DNA of 29,939 nucleotides from Candidatus Woesearchaeota archaeon (GTDB lineage Archaea; Nanobdellota; Nanobdellia; Woesearchaeales; GW2011-AR4). Within the stretch, counting starts at the first letter, position 1, and every line of letters starts with the position of its first letter. Positions 1 to 8,258 of this stretch are shown in pieces. The notes under the pieces are model-generated. The model saw only the letters and a program-made list of their open reading frames with translations. It searched no databases and was not told the origin of the DNA. Location of the stretch: positions 1 to 29,939 of the forward strand of contig JASMFO010000050.1 in the NCBI GenBank assembly GCA_030751755.1, in the 5' to 3' direction. Both the position numbers and the translations under genes were made by a program.

Positions 1-1
1 G

Positions 2-835
2 TCTGTCTTGAATCTTGAAGCAGGAAAAGGCAGGTTGCTTAGAGATGGTGATAGTAAGAAAACAATTTTAGGTAATAATCTTGGTGAAGCTGATGCAGGG
101 TTTGAAAAACAGATAGTTCTAGGCTCAAAAATGCTTATTGAGGATGAGGAATTTGAAGTTATTGGTATACTTAAGAAAAAAGGTAATTTTCTTGTTGACA
201 ATATTGCAATCACGGAGGAAGATGATTTAAGGAAAATATTAGATATTCCGGATGAGGATTATGATGTTATCGCATTACAAGTTCATCCAAATGCCGATAT
301 CAAGGCTGTGCAGGAAGATATAGAAAAGTTGATGAGAAAAGAAAGAGATGTAAAGAAAGGCGAGGAGGATTTTACAGTCCAGACACCGCAAGCTGTACTT
401 GCACAGGTTAATTCAACTTTGTTTGCTGTACAGCTGTTTGTCTATATTATTGCGGCTATATCCATAATTGTTGGCGGCATCGGGATAATGAATACTATGT
501 TTACATCTGTTCTTGAGAGGACAAAAGAGATCGGAATAATGAAGTCAATTGGCGCAAGAAACAGCACAATTTTTTCGTTGTTTTTTATTGAATCGGGGCT
601 GATAGGGAGTATAGGAGGGATAATGGGTGCTGTTATTGGGATAAGTATGGCAACGGGTCTTGCCTTTATTGGAAGAATACTGCTTGGAAGCGAGCTTATT
701 AGAACAGAAATAAGTCTCTGGTTAGTGCTTGGCTCAATATTGGGCTCATTTTTACTTGGGAGTATATTTGGGGTAATTCCTGCAATACGGGCATCGAGAC
801 TAAATCCTGTAGATGCTTTACGGCATACTAAATAA
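2..835 (+). CDS. ABC transporter permease, MacB/FtsX type (5' end outside window)
   Basis: This is the C-terminal part of a membrane permease that would work with an ABC ATPase, probably in export, lipoprotein handling or envelope stress. The frame is open to the left edge, so the true start lies upstream; the TTG at 8 is not a convincing start. An extracytoplasmic domain covers about the first 135 codons. Three membrane segments follow, near codons 140-165, 195-222 and 240-262, the FtsX arrangement. The cytoplasmic coupling segment after the first of these reads LERTKEIGIMKSIGARNS, which is typical of FtsX/MacB permeases. The next gene is a full-length paralogue 11 nt downstream, so the pair may form a heterodimer with an ATPase encoded left of the window. 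The substrate cannot be told. Confidence 0.9.
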   Translation, partial: SVLNLEAGKGRLLRDGDSKKTILGNNLGEADAGFEKQIVLGSKMLIEDEEFEVIGILKKKGNFLVDNIAITEEDDLRKILDIPDEDYDVIALQVHPNADIKAVQEDIEKLMRKERDVKKGEEDFTVQTPQAVLAQVNSTLFAVQLFVYIIAAISIIVGGIGIMNTMFTSVLERTKEIGIMKSIGARNSTIFSLFFIESGLIGSIGGIMGAVIGISMATGLAFIGRILLGSELIRTEISLWLVLGSILGSFLLGSIFGVIPAIRASRLNPVDALRHTK

Positions 836-846
836 TAAGGTGTAAG

Positions 847-2067
847 ATGATAGGAGATTTAATTAAATACGTTATAACTAATATTAGGCATAGATTTACA
901 AGAAGTTCTCTTACTATTCTTTCTATACTTATCGGCATAATGTCTATTTTTGTTTTAATCAGCTTTGGTGAGGGGCTTAGAAATTATATGGATATTATGG
1001 CCCAGGAAATGGGGACAGACAAACTCATTGCTCAGCCAAGGGGTTATGGAGCTCCAGGCACTACAGGAACACACCTTACTAAAGAGGATCTTGATTTTAT
1101 AAAAAAGCAAAGAGGTATTTCAGAATCTACTGGAATGATAATTGAGCAGAGTGAAGTGAAAATTGATAAAAAAAAGTTGGGAAAATGGGTTTTCATGATG
1201 GGAATGCCCACTAACCCTTCTGAACAAAAACTTATTGAAGAGGCTTTTGCAGGTTATGGGATTTTCAAAGGAAGAGCTTTAAAAACAGGAGATAAAAATA
1301 AGGTTACGGTTGGTTACAATTATTTGTTCGCTGACAAGATTTTTTCTAAACCTTTGAAACTAGGTGACAATATCTTTATCAATGGTAAATCTTTCGACAT
1401 AATAGGATTTTATGAAGAGATAGGCAATCCTGGTGATGATTCTAATGTTTACATGACAAATGATGCTATGAAAGAACTTTTTGATATTGGAGATGAATAT
1501 GCTATGGTCTACATCAGGGCGGAGAAAGGTGTAGTTCCAACTGAGCTTGCAGAAAGGCTTGAAGAAAAATTGAGGAAGAAAAAGGGGCAGAAAGAGGGTG
1601 AGGAAGATTTTTATATCCAGTCATTTGAGCAGCTTATGGAGACTTTTGGAACAATATTATTGGTGCTTAACTCTATTTTAGTAATAATTGCAGGAATATC
1701 CGTGCTTGTAGCTGCTGTAAATATCATGAACACGATGTATACTGCTGTTTTAGAGAGGACAAAAGAGATAGGAATAATGAAGTCTATTGGAGCAAGAAAC
1801 AGCACAATTCTTTTGATGTTCTTCTTTGAGTCAGGATTTTTGGGTTTGATTGGAGGCAGTATTGGTATGCTGCTTGGTTATGGTTTAGCAAAGCTTGGTG
1901 CTATTGCTATTGCTGCTACGGGATATTCATTTCTGCAGCCTTATTTTCCATGGTGGCTGATAGTCGGTTGTTTAGTATTTTCATTTTCAGTTGGTGCGGC
2001 TTCTGGTTTTTTTCCTGCAAGAGCAGCATCAAAGCTAAAGCCTGTGGATGCATTAAGATATGAGTAA
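847..2067 (+). CDS. ABC transporter permease, MacB/FtsX type
   Basis: Complete 406-residue permease, paralogous to the gene just upstream and probably co-transcribed with it. It has the MacB plan: one N-terminal membrane helix (about 21-43), a large extracytoplasmic domain (about 44-265), then three helices near 270-297, 322-350 and 367-395. The coupling segment at about 301-320 is nearly identical to that of the upstream copy, while the rest of the two proteins has diverged. The ATG follows the previous stop by 11 nt. The family exports peptides, lipoproteins or small molecules, or transmits force to envelope enzymes; nothing here fixes the substrate. Confidence 0.9.
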   Translation: MIGDLIKYVITNIRHRFTRSSLTILSILIGIMSIFVLISFGEGLRNYMDIMAQEMGTDKLIAQPRGYGAPGTTGTHLTKEDLDFIKKQRGISESTGMIIEQSEVKIDKKKLGKWVFMMGMPTNPSEQKLIEEAFAGYGIFKGRALKTGDKNKVTVGYNYLFADKIFSKPLKLGDNIFINGKSFDIIGFYEEIGNPGDDSNVYMTNDAMKELFDIGDEYAMVYIRAEKGVVPTELAERLEEKLRKKKGQKEGEEDFYIQSFEQLMETFGTILLVLNSILVIIAGISVLVAAVNIMNTMYTAVLERTKEIGIMKSIGARNSTILLMFFFESGFLGLIGGSIGMLLGYGLAKLGAIAIAATGYSFLQPYFPWWLIVGCLVFSFSVGAASGFFPARAASKLKPVDALRYE

Positions 2068-2070
2068 AAT

Positions 2071-3048
2071 CTAGTTCTTATTTAGTTGAGAAATATATTG
2101 TTTTAATTTTATTTTTATTCTATTTTTTAATAAATTATCAAAGTTTAAATTGTCAATTTCGTCAATGTTTATTTTAGGCATTTTTGTAAAAGTGCCTTGT
2201 ATTTCACAGCCAGCCTTATTTATTTCCTTTTCAATATTTTTTGCAAATTTTGTATTGAATAATTTTATTGCTGGGAATTTTGTTATTGAATCTGCTCCTG
2301 CATCCAACATTAGGTGTATGTAATTAACGCGGTTTACCCAGTGGCCTGCAACAATGTTTAAGTTTGGGAAAGTTTCTCTTGTTCTTTTAATCCATTCAAT
2401 GAAATAATCAATATCAGGTCCCTTGGAATGTTCAAATATTGTACCTTTTATTGGGTTTAATGCATAGAAAATAATTTTGTCTATTTTGTTTTTAATAATG
2501 AATTTTTTAAATGAGTTGAAATCACTAATTGTTTCTCCTAGGCCTATAATGAAAGTCATTGATTTTTTTAAGTGGTATTTATCGCAAATCTTGTACATCT
2601 TTTCTATTGGTACTATGGGTTTGTTTGGTGCAACTTTTTCATGGATTGTTTTGTTTGTTGTTTCTACTGCACCGCAGATTCCTTCTAGGTAAGGACTTAA
2701 TTTTTCTATTGTTTTTTTGTTTAAAATTCCAATGTTGAGCCATAATTTTTCATTGTTAATTTTGTAAATATTTTTGCAAAGCTCTAGAATGCTTTCTGTT
2801 GTGTAGCTTCCGTAGCCTGCCGACAGAAAGCCTATTTTCCATCCAAGCTTTTTGCAAAGGTAGGCTTCTGCAAGAATTGAAGCTGTAGTTCTTCGTGCTT
2901 TTTTTGGGTCAGAAATAAGGTTTTTTTGAGTGGACATATAGCAATAAGCACAGTCTCCTAATGAGCAGTACCAAGAAGTAAAGATGGCACGCTCAAAGTG
3001 GATTTTTCTGTTTGATCTATTTTTTTGTTTCAATATCAAATTATCCAT
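2071..3048 (-). CDS. Radical SAM protein, BioB/ThiH-like
   Basis: A 325-residue radical SAM enzyme of unknown reaction. The cluster-binding cysteines are C28, C33 and C36 in SWYCSLGDCAYCYMSTQ, spacing CX4CX2C rather than the usual CX3CX2C. Later motifs fit a biotin-synthase-like TIM barrel: GAVETTNKTIHEKVAP, a GLGET segment and LNPIKGT. Length and order resemble proteins annotated as biotin synthase-related in archaea, a group that may include archaeal lipoyl-synthase components; that link is from memory and uncertain. It converges on the ABC permease (stops 3 nt apart). A TATA-like TTTTTTAAA lies about 25-30 nt before the ATG, so it probably has its own promoter, separate from the acyl-CoA ligase upstream. 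Confidence 0.85.
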   Translation of the reverse strand: MDNLILKQKNRSNRKIHFERAIFTSWYCSLGDCAYCYMSTQKNLISDPKKARRTTASILAEAYLCKKLGWKIGFLSAGYGSYTTESILELCKNIYKINNEKLWLNIGILNKKTIEKLSPYLEGICGAVETTNKTIHEKVAPNKPIVPIEKMYKICDKYHLKKSMTFIIGLGETISDFNSFKKFIIKNKIDKIIFYALNPIKGTIFEHSKGPDIDYFIEWIKRTRETFPNLNIVAGHWVNRVNYIHLMLDAGADSITKFPAIKLFNTKFAKNIEKEINKAGCEIQGTFTKMPKINIDEIDNLNFDNLLKNRIKIKLKQYISQLNKN

Positions 3049-3088
3049 AATAAATTTAGAAATATAGCGTATTTAAAAAATTTTAGAA

Positions 3089-4627
3089 TTATTTGCTGTT
3101 AGTTTTTTCCCTTTCCCTCAAAACATTCTTCTGCACTTTTCCCATCGCATTTTTTGGCAAGGTATCAATAAATTCAACATATTTTGGTTTTTTGTAGCTT
3201 GCAAGCCTTTGTTTGCAGTAAGCTATTATTTCTTCTTTGCTTGCTTTCTTGTTTTCTCTTAGAACTACGCAAGCCTTAACTGCTTCTCCAAAACACTGGT
3301 CTGGAACGCCAATAACAGCGCTTTCCAAAGCAGATGGATGTGTGTTTATAACCTCTTCAACTTCTGCTGGGTAAATATTCAATCCACCAGAGATTATCAA
3401 ATCCTTGCTTCTGCCCAGAAATATTACATAACCCTCTTCATCAATTTTTCCTAAGTCTCCAGTTATGAACCATCCATCATGGAAACTTTCTTTTGTTTTT
3501 TCTGGAGCATTCCAGTATCCTTTAAAGACATTGTCTCCCCTAATTAAAATACTGCCTTCTTTGCCTTGCGGGAGTTCATTAAAATTTTCATCTGTAATTT
3601 TAACTTTAACGCAAGGCAGTACAGGACCTACTGTCCCCGGCTTTCTTTTACCCTCATAAGGATTAGAAAAATTCATGTTTGTCTCTGACATTCCTGCTCT
3701 TTCTAAAATTTCATGTCCAAAAGTATCTTTAAATTCCTTGAATGTTTCTGCCGATAATGGCGCTGAGCCGGAAACAAATAATCTCATACTGTTTGTATCA
3801 TATTTTTCTTTGTCCTTTACTTGTAAAATCTTAATGTACATTGCAGGGACACCCATAAATAATGTGGCCTTCTTTTCTTCGATTAGTTTCAAGATTTCTT
3901 CTGCATCAAATTTTTTTCTTAGAACAAAACTATAGCCATTATAAAAAGCTCCGCATAAAGCCACACCTAAGCCATGGATATGGAATAATGGCAGGGTTAA
4001 GATTTGCTTGTCATTCTCTGTCAGGTGCCATGCCCGCTTTAATGCCTCCAAGTCAGATTCCATGTTTTTATGGCTCAGTAAAGCACCCTTGGATCTTCCG
4101 GTTGTTCCGGAAGTATAGAACATTATTGAGCCATCCTCGTCATTGATTTCTACATCTGGATTTTCATCAGAAGCATTATTAATAAATTCATTATAACTAA
4201 TAAACTCAATAGAATTATTTTTTACACCATTTTCATTATTATCGGTTATAATTATGTATTTTAGTTCATTGAGTTCTTTTAATATTTTTTTAATTATGGG
4301 CAAGCATTCTTTATCTGTGATGATTGCTTCAGCTGCTGAATTATTCAGCAGATGCTCTGCTTCTTTTTCCTTGAAAGAATTATTCATCGGAACAACTACA
4401 GAGCCATTCTTTAAAATACCTGTAAAGGAGTAGATTAATTCAAGATTGTTAGCGAGGTATAAGGCAACCCTGCCACCTTTATTAACACCAATATCTTTTA
4501 AGGCATTTGCTATCCTGTTTGAGTTTTTATTCAGCTCATCAAAAGTGACTTTTTTGTCAGCAAATTCTATTGCAACTTTATCTGCGTAAGTTTCAAAAAT
4601 TTTATTGAAACACGAAACTAGTGTCAT
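3089..4627 (-). CDS. Acyl-CoA synthetase (AMP-forming), malonyl-CoA synthetase (MatB)-like
   Basis: A 512-residue class I adenylate-forming enzyme: carboxylate + ATP + CoA gives acyl-CoA + AMP + PPi. All core motifs are visible: YTSGTTGRSKG (171-181), AGMSETNMN (311-319), ITGD (388-391), GRSKDL (405-410) and PKNAMGK with the catalytic lysine K497. The stretch SNPYEGKRKPGTVGPVLP (321-338) resembles the signature of malonyl/methylmalonyl-CoA synthetases more than long-chain fatty acyl or acetyl enzymes, so a short dicarboxylate substrate is possible but inferred. It is transcribed away from the thi genes. A likely TATA box (TATATAAA, read on the minus strand) lies 12-25 nt before the ATG. Confidence 0.9.
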   Translation of the reverse strand: MTLVSCFNKIFETYADKVAIEFADKKVTFDELNKNSNRIANALKDIGVNKGGRVALYLANNLELIYSFTGILKNGSVVVPMNNSFKEKEAEHLLNNSAAEAIITDKECLPIIKKILKELNELKYIIITDNNENGVKNNSIEFISYNEFINNASDENPDVEINDEDGSIMFYTSGTTGRSKGALLSHKNMESDLEALKRAWHLTENDKQILTLPLFHIHGLGVALCGAFYNGYSFVLRKKFDAEEILKLIEEKKATLFMGVPAMYIKILQVKDKEKYDTNSMRLFVSGSAPLSAETFKEFKDTFGHEILERAGMSETNMNFSNPYEGKRKPGTVGPVLPCVKVKITDENFNELPQGKEGSILIRGDNVFKGYWNAPEKTKESFHDGWFITGDLGKIDEEGYVIFLGRSKDLIISGGLNIYPAEVEEVINTHPSALESAVIGVPDQCFGEAVKACVVLRENKKASKEEIIAYCKQRLASYKKPKYVEFIDTLPKNAMGKVQKNVLREREKTNSK

Positions 4628-4683
4628 TTAGGATTTGGTTTATTTATATAGTTTAAAAATTTAACTAGTACATAACAAAAATC

Positions 4684-4692
4684 TTTTTAAAT
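4684..4692 (+). promoter_or_regulatory. Putative TATA box of the thiS-thiG-thiE operon
   Basis: TTTTTAAAT lies about 35-40 nt before the thiS start, within the 92-nt divergent spacer between the acyl-CoA ligase and thiS. A G-rich GGGGTGG sits immediately before the start codon. I see no TPP-riboswitch core here. Confidence 0.45.
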
Positions 4693-4725
4693 TCATTACA
4701 CTTATCCCATACAACTGGGGTGGAA

Positions 4726-4923
4726 ATGAAACTAGTAATTAATGGTCAAGAAAAAGAATTAGAATGTGGAAATATTTCAGAATTATTGAGTGGATTAAAT
4801 TTGAATAAAAACACTGTAGCAATAGAATTAAATAAAAATATTGTTCACAGACAAAAATTTGATAATACTCAATTAAAAGATAACGATAAATTAGAGATTG
4901 TTAAAGTCGTTGGTGGGGGTTAG
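4726..4923 (+). CDS. thiS: Sulfur carrier protein ThiS
   Basis: A 65-residue ubiquitin-like sulfur carrier ending in KVVGGG. The terminal Gly-Gly is adenylated and converted to a thiocarboxylate that gives sulfur to the thiazole ring made by ThiG. Length, the start MKLVINGQEKELE and the C-terminal motif all match the family. I prefer ATG 4726; an in-frame GTG at 4720 would add two residues. The stop is 3 nt before thiG, so the two are translated from one transcript. The activating enzyme ThiF/MoeB is not in the window. This is the bacterial route; most archaea use a Thi4-type enzyme. Confidence 0.93.
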   Translation: MKLVINGQEKELECGNISELLSGLNLNKNTVAIELNKNIVHRQKFDNTQLKDNDKLEIVKVVGGG

Positions 4924-4926
4924 TAT

Positions 4927-5700
4927 ATGGATGATAAATTAAAGATTGGAGATTTTGAATTTAATTCCAGACTATTTATCGGTACTGGGAAGTATGAGAA
5001 TTTGGATATAATGAAAAAAGCTCATGAAGCTGCTGGTGCAGAAGTCGTTACTGTTGCAATCAGAAGGGTTGATTTGAATGATAAAAGCGATAAGAGTCTA
5101 ATGAGTTTTATTGATACAAATAAAATTAAGATACTGCCTAATACTGCTGCCTGCTTTACTGCAGATGAAGCCATTAGGACAGCAAGGCTTGCAAAAGCAG
5201 CCGGATTGCCTAATTGGGTTAAACTAGAGGTTATTGGAGATAAAAAAACACTTATGCCCGATAATGAAGAGACATTAAAAGCAACAAAGGTTTTGGTTAA
5301 AGAAGGTTTTACAGTTCTTGCTTATACAAATGAGGATATTGTTTATGCTAAAAAGCTAGAGGAAGCAGGGGCTGCAGCAGTCATGCCTCTTGGAGCTCCA
5401 ATTGGATCTGGACAAGGAATATTAAATCCGAATAACATCAAGATTATTTTAGAACAGGCTAAAGTTCCTATAATTGTTGATGCGGGTGTTGGAACTGCTT
5501 CTGATGCAACAATCGCAATGGAATTAGGAGCAGATGGTGTTTTATTGAATACTGGAGTTGCTTTGGCTAAAGATCCTGTAAGGATGGCAAAGGCAATGAA
5601 ATCAGCTATAGAATCCGGAAGAGATGCTTTCTTGGCTGGAAGAATCCCTAAGAAATTATATGCGAGTGCTTCTAGCCCAATAGGAGATACTATTAAATAA
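4927..5700 (+). CDS. thiG: Thiazole synthase ThiG
   Basis: 257 residues, the usual ThiG length. The enzyme condenses 1-deoxy-D-xylulose 5-phosphate, dehydroglycine and the ThiS thiocarboxylate into the thiazole carboxylate phosphate. Visible landmarks are the N-terminal FNSRLFIGTGKY, the Schiff-base lysine K99 in NWVKLEVIGD, AAAVMPLGAPIGSGQG and the phosphate-binding VDAGVGTASDA and GADGVLLNTG segments. It sits 3 nt after thiS and 23 nt before thiE. Arginine codons are AGA/AGG as in neighbours, so if this gene came from bacteria the transfer is old. Dehydroglycine would come from the ThiO encoded just beyond thiE. Confidence 0.96.
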   Translation: MDDKLKIGDFEFNSRLFIGTGKYENLDIMKKAHEAAGAEVVTVAIRRVDLNDKSDKSLMSFIDTNKIKILPNTAACFTADEAIRTARLAKAAGLPNWVKLEVIGDKKTLMPDNEETLKATKVLVKEGFTVLAYTNEDIVYAKKLEEAGAAAVMPLGAPIGSGQGILNPNNIKIILEQAKVPIIVDAGVGTASDATIAMELGADGVLLNTGVALAKDPVRMAKAMKSAIESGRDAFLAGRIPKKLYASASSPIGDTIK

Positions 5701-5723
5701 AAAATAATTAATTTCTTTTCATT

Positions 5724-6350
5724 ATGAAAAACTTTGACTTTAATAACAAATTATATGTAATAACAGAAAGCACTATTTCTAAAGGCAGGAATAATGAGGA
5801 GATTGTAAGAGAGGCTATAAAAGGAGGCGCAGAGATAATACAATTAAGGGAAAAAGACTTGGATAAAAATAAAATTAAAAATGAGGCAATCAGATTATTA
5901 AAGATTTGCAGGGAAAATAATGTTCTTTTCATTGTTAATGATTATGTCGATGTTGCTCTGGAGATTGGAGCAGATGGTGTTCATTTAGGGCAAACAGATA
6001 TGTCAATATCTGAGGCAAGGAAGGTTTGTAGGAATAAGTTAATTATTGGTTTGTCAACGCATTCTGTTGAGCAAGCCATTAAAGCAGACAAAGAAGATGT
6101 TGATTACATTACAATAGGGCCAATATATAAAACAAGAGCAAAAGATTTCACAGTAGGAACTGAAATAATAAAGGAAGTTGTCAGTAAAGTGGAAAAGCCG
6201 GTTATAGCCATTGGTGGAATTAATAAAAATAATATTGATGAAGTTTTAAAACAAGGTATTAAAAGTGTTGCAGTTATAAGCGCTGTTGTTTCTGCAGAAA
6301 ATGTTAAGGAAGCTGCTAAGAAATTAGTACAAAAAATAAAACAATTATAG
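5724..6350 (+). CDS. thiE: Thiamine-phosphate synthase ThiE
   Basis: 208 residues. Joins the thiazole phosphate and HMP-pyrophosphate to give thiamine monophosphate. The TIM-barrel motifs are in order: IIQLREKDLD, FIVNDYVDVALEIGADGVHLGQ (split here as NDYVDVAL and GADGVHLGQ), GLSTHS, TIGPIYKT, IAIGGI and SVAVISAV. It follows thiG by 23 nt with no obvious promoter between, so it is likely the third gene of the operon. Its stop is 2 nt from the ThiO stop on the other strand. Many archaea use ThiN instead, so a stand-alone ThiE adds to the bacterial look of the cluster. Confidence 0.95.
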   Translation: MKNFDFNNKLYVITESTISKGRNNEEIVREAIKGGAEIIQLREKDLDKNKIKNEAIRLLKICRENNVLFIVNDYVDVALEIGADGVHLGQTDMSISEARKVCRNKLIIGLSTHSVEQAIKADKEDVDYITIGPIYKTRAKDFTVGTEIIKEVVSKVEKPVIAIGGINKNNIDEVLKQGIKSVAVISAVVSAENVKEAAKKLVQKIKQL

Positions 6351-6352
6351 AC

Positions 6353-7468
6353 TTATTTATTAAATCTCTCAACACCAAAATCTTTAATTTCAGAAACGAG
6401 ATTATCATTCACAACCAGTTCTGTTACTGCTTTTACTGTTATTGGCGCAAGTAAAATTCCATTCCTTCCATGCGCTGTTGCCAGGATTAAATTTTTGATA
6501 TTTGTTTTTCCAATGACGGGTAATTTATCATCTGTAAAAGGCCTAAAACCAGACCATTTTTCAATAATTTTCATATTTTTAAATTCGGGAACAATATCAT
6601 AAGCTGTTTTTAATATGGAATTTATGCCCTCATCTGTAACCTTTTTCTCAAATCCCATATCTTCCATAGTAGAGCCTAAGATTATTGTATTGTCTTTTCT
6701 TGGAACCATATAGCCTCCTTTTCCCAGTATGCTTGCAAAGATTACTTTGTCAAGCATTTTTTTGTTTGCTTGTAGGGAAACCAATTGTCCATGGATTGGC
6801 TTCACTTCAAAATTTGGAATTATGCCTGGAGAAATTAATGAGGACCATGCACCAGATGTGTTTATTATAGTATCAGCATTAAAAATTCCATTGTTGGTTT
6901 CCACACCCCTTATTTTATTATTTTTTATTATATAATTTTTTACATTGCAATTTTCAATTAGTTTATTGCCGATTTTTTTATTTGCTGTAATTAAAGCTTC
7001 CATCAGTTTTCTGTTATTAACCTGGCCGTCATTTTTTGTGTATAATCCAGACAAAATGTTTTCAGATAGTTCTGGTTCTATCTTCCTTAACTCATCTCCA
7101 GGTAAAAACTCAATCTCAAAACCTTGCTTTTTCTGCCATTTATAATTATTTTTCAGATGTTTTTCCTGCTCTTCAGTTAATGCAGGCCTGAGCATGCCGC
7201 ATTTTTGAAATTCCACGGCAATTCCTGATGCGCTTTCAATATCTTTGCAAAACTCTGCATACATGCTTCTGCTTTTAATGCAGAAATCCATAAATTTTTC
7301 ATAAAAATCAAATTCTGACTGTGCAGCTAACATTCCTGCTGATGCGTATGATGCTTCCATTCCTACTTTGCCTTTTTCCAATACCCTAATATCAAAATTA
7401 TTTTTTTTAAGGTAAAAAGAAATACTTAAACCTATAATTCCTGCACCAATGATAATAATTTTTTTCAT
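6353..7468 (-). CDS. thiO: Glycine oxidase ThiO (FAD-dependent amine oxidase)
   Basis: 371 residues, close to the usual ThiO length. The N-terminus IIIGAGIIGLSISFYL is an FAD-binding Rossmann motif (GAGIIG at 8-13), followed by GMEASYASAGMLA, which resembles the FAD-contacting segment of glycine/D-amino-acid oxidases. The C-terminal half has KPIHGQLVSL, the GSTMEDMGF segment and WSGFRPFTDDKLPVIG, ending with ATAHGRNGILLAPIT. ThiO oxidises glycine to dehydroglycine for ThiG using oxygen, so it would imply at least some oxygen exposure. It faces thiE tail-to-tail rather than sharing its operon. Alternative: another D-amino-acid oxidase family member, but the thi context makes ThiO the best call. 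Confidence 0.88.
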   Translation of the reverse strand: MKKIIIIGAGIIGLSISFYLKKNNFDIRVLEKGKVGMEASYASAGMLAAQSEFDFYEKFMDFCIKSRSMYAEFCKDIESASGIAVEFQKCGMLRPALTEEQEKHLKNNYKWQKKQGFEIEFLPGDELRKIEPELSENILSGLYTKNDGQVNNRKLMEALITANKKIGNKLIENCNVKNYIIKNNKIRGVETNNGIFNADTIINTSGAWSSLISPGIIPNFEVKPIHGQLVSLQANKKMLDKVIFASILGKGGYMVPRKDNTIILGSTMEDMGFEKKVTDEGINSILKTAYDIVPEFKNMKIIEKWSGFRPFTDDKLPVIGKTNIKNLILATAHGRNGILLAPITVKAVTELVVNDNLVSEIKDFGVERFNK

Positions 7469-7549
7469 AATAACCGGTATCGCATCATTACTTTTAAATA
7501 TTATTGGAATGGTAAGATTATTAAATACTTAACTTAAACTAATCTTAAA

Positions 7550-7756
7550 ATGAAGAAATTTTTAGTGTTATTGGTGGTTTTGGTTTTAGCAGCATTGCTA
7601 GTACTTGGCTGCCAAAAAGCATCACCAACAGGATATGCATCATACGGCCAGCAAGGCCAGCAGCAACCTTATGTTGGTGGAGGCTGCGGAGTATCTCCTG
7701 TTTCCGATTCGGGAGAAGCTCCTTTGCAAGTTTCTGAATCAAGTTTGGCTGCTTGA
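7550..7756 (+). CDS. Small predicted lipoprotein
   Basis: A 68-residue protein of unknown function. A basic start (MKK), a hydrophobic stretch and the lipobox VLGC place a lipidated cysteine at residue 21. The remaining ~47 residues are rich in Gln, Gly, Tyr and Ser and hold one more cysteine in GGGCGV. A TATA-like ATTAAATA lies about 25-30 nt before the ATG. The next gene, a membrane-anchored thioredoxin-fold protein, begins 5 nt after the stop, so they are probably co-expressed and both act at the outer face of the membrane. Confidence 0.7.
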   Translation: MKKFLVLLVVLVLAALLVLGCQKASPTGYASYGQQGQQQPYVGGGCGVSPVSDSGEAPLQVSESSLAA

Positions 7757-7761
7757 ATAAA

Positions 7762-8196
7762 ATGTCCCTAAGCAAAGAGGAAATCGGACAGATTAGGCAT
7801 GAAACTGAAAAAATAAAGTCTACTATAGGAAAAACAATAGAAAAGCCAAAAAGCAATAAGAAGCTTATCCTTCTTTCTATTATTTCTGTTGCTTTTTTGC
7901 TGATTGTTGGAGGCATAGGTTTTAGCTACATGAATTCAAAAAAGCCAGGACCACTAGATAATTTTGCAAAATGCCTGACTGAGAATGGTGCAGTTATGTA
8001 TGGTGCAACATGGTGCAAGTATACTCAAGGGCAGAAAGCAATGTTCGGAAATTCTATAAAATTTGTTGATTATAGAGATTTTACTAAGAACCCTGAAGTT
8101 AAAATAACACCTACCTGGTTTTTTGAAGGAGAGAAATATGAAAATGCTCAATCTCTGGACAAGTTAGCTGCCATTACTGGGTGTGTTATAGGATAA
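7762..8196 (+). CDS. Membrane-anchored thioredoxin-fold protein with CxxT site
   Basis: 144 residues: a cytoplasmic N-terminal helix, one membrane helix (about 35-55) and a small extracytoplasmic thioredoxin-like domain. The domain motif GAVMYGATWCKYTQGQ corresponds to the GAxWCPHCxxQ of the thioredoxin domains found alone or fused to VKOR, but the second cysteine is Thr (C85xxT88). ITPTWFF supplies the cis-Pro region, and C71 and a C-terminal ITGC add further cysteines. A monothiol isomerase or redox chaperone role is possible. I use ATG 7762; an in-frame TTG at 7753 would overlap the lipoprotein stop. Confidence 0.75.
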   Translation: MSLSKEEIGQIRHETEKIKSTIGKTIEKPKSNKKLILLSIISVAFLLIVGGIGFSYMNSKKPGPLDNFAKCLTENGAVMYGATWCKYTQGQKAMFGNSIKFVDYRDFTKNPEVKITPTWFFEGEKYENAQSLDKLAAITGCVIG

Positions 8197-8258
8197 TGTG
8201 CATGATTATTCTAACCATCAATAAGTTTTTTAAAACAGCAAATAATACATGTTCTTGT

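Noticed and set aside
4711..4760. GGGGTG before thiS suggested a TPP riboswitch
   Set aside because: The aptamer core CTGAGA and its pairing partners are absent, and the G-run lies directly on the start codon.
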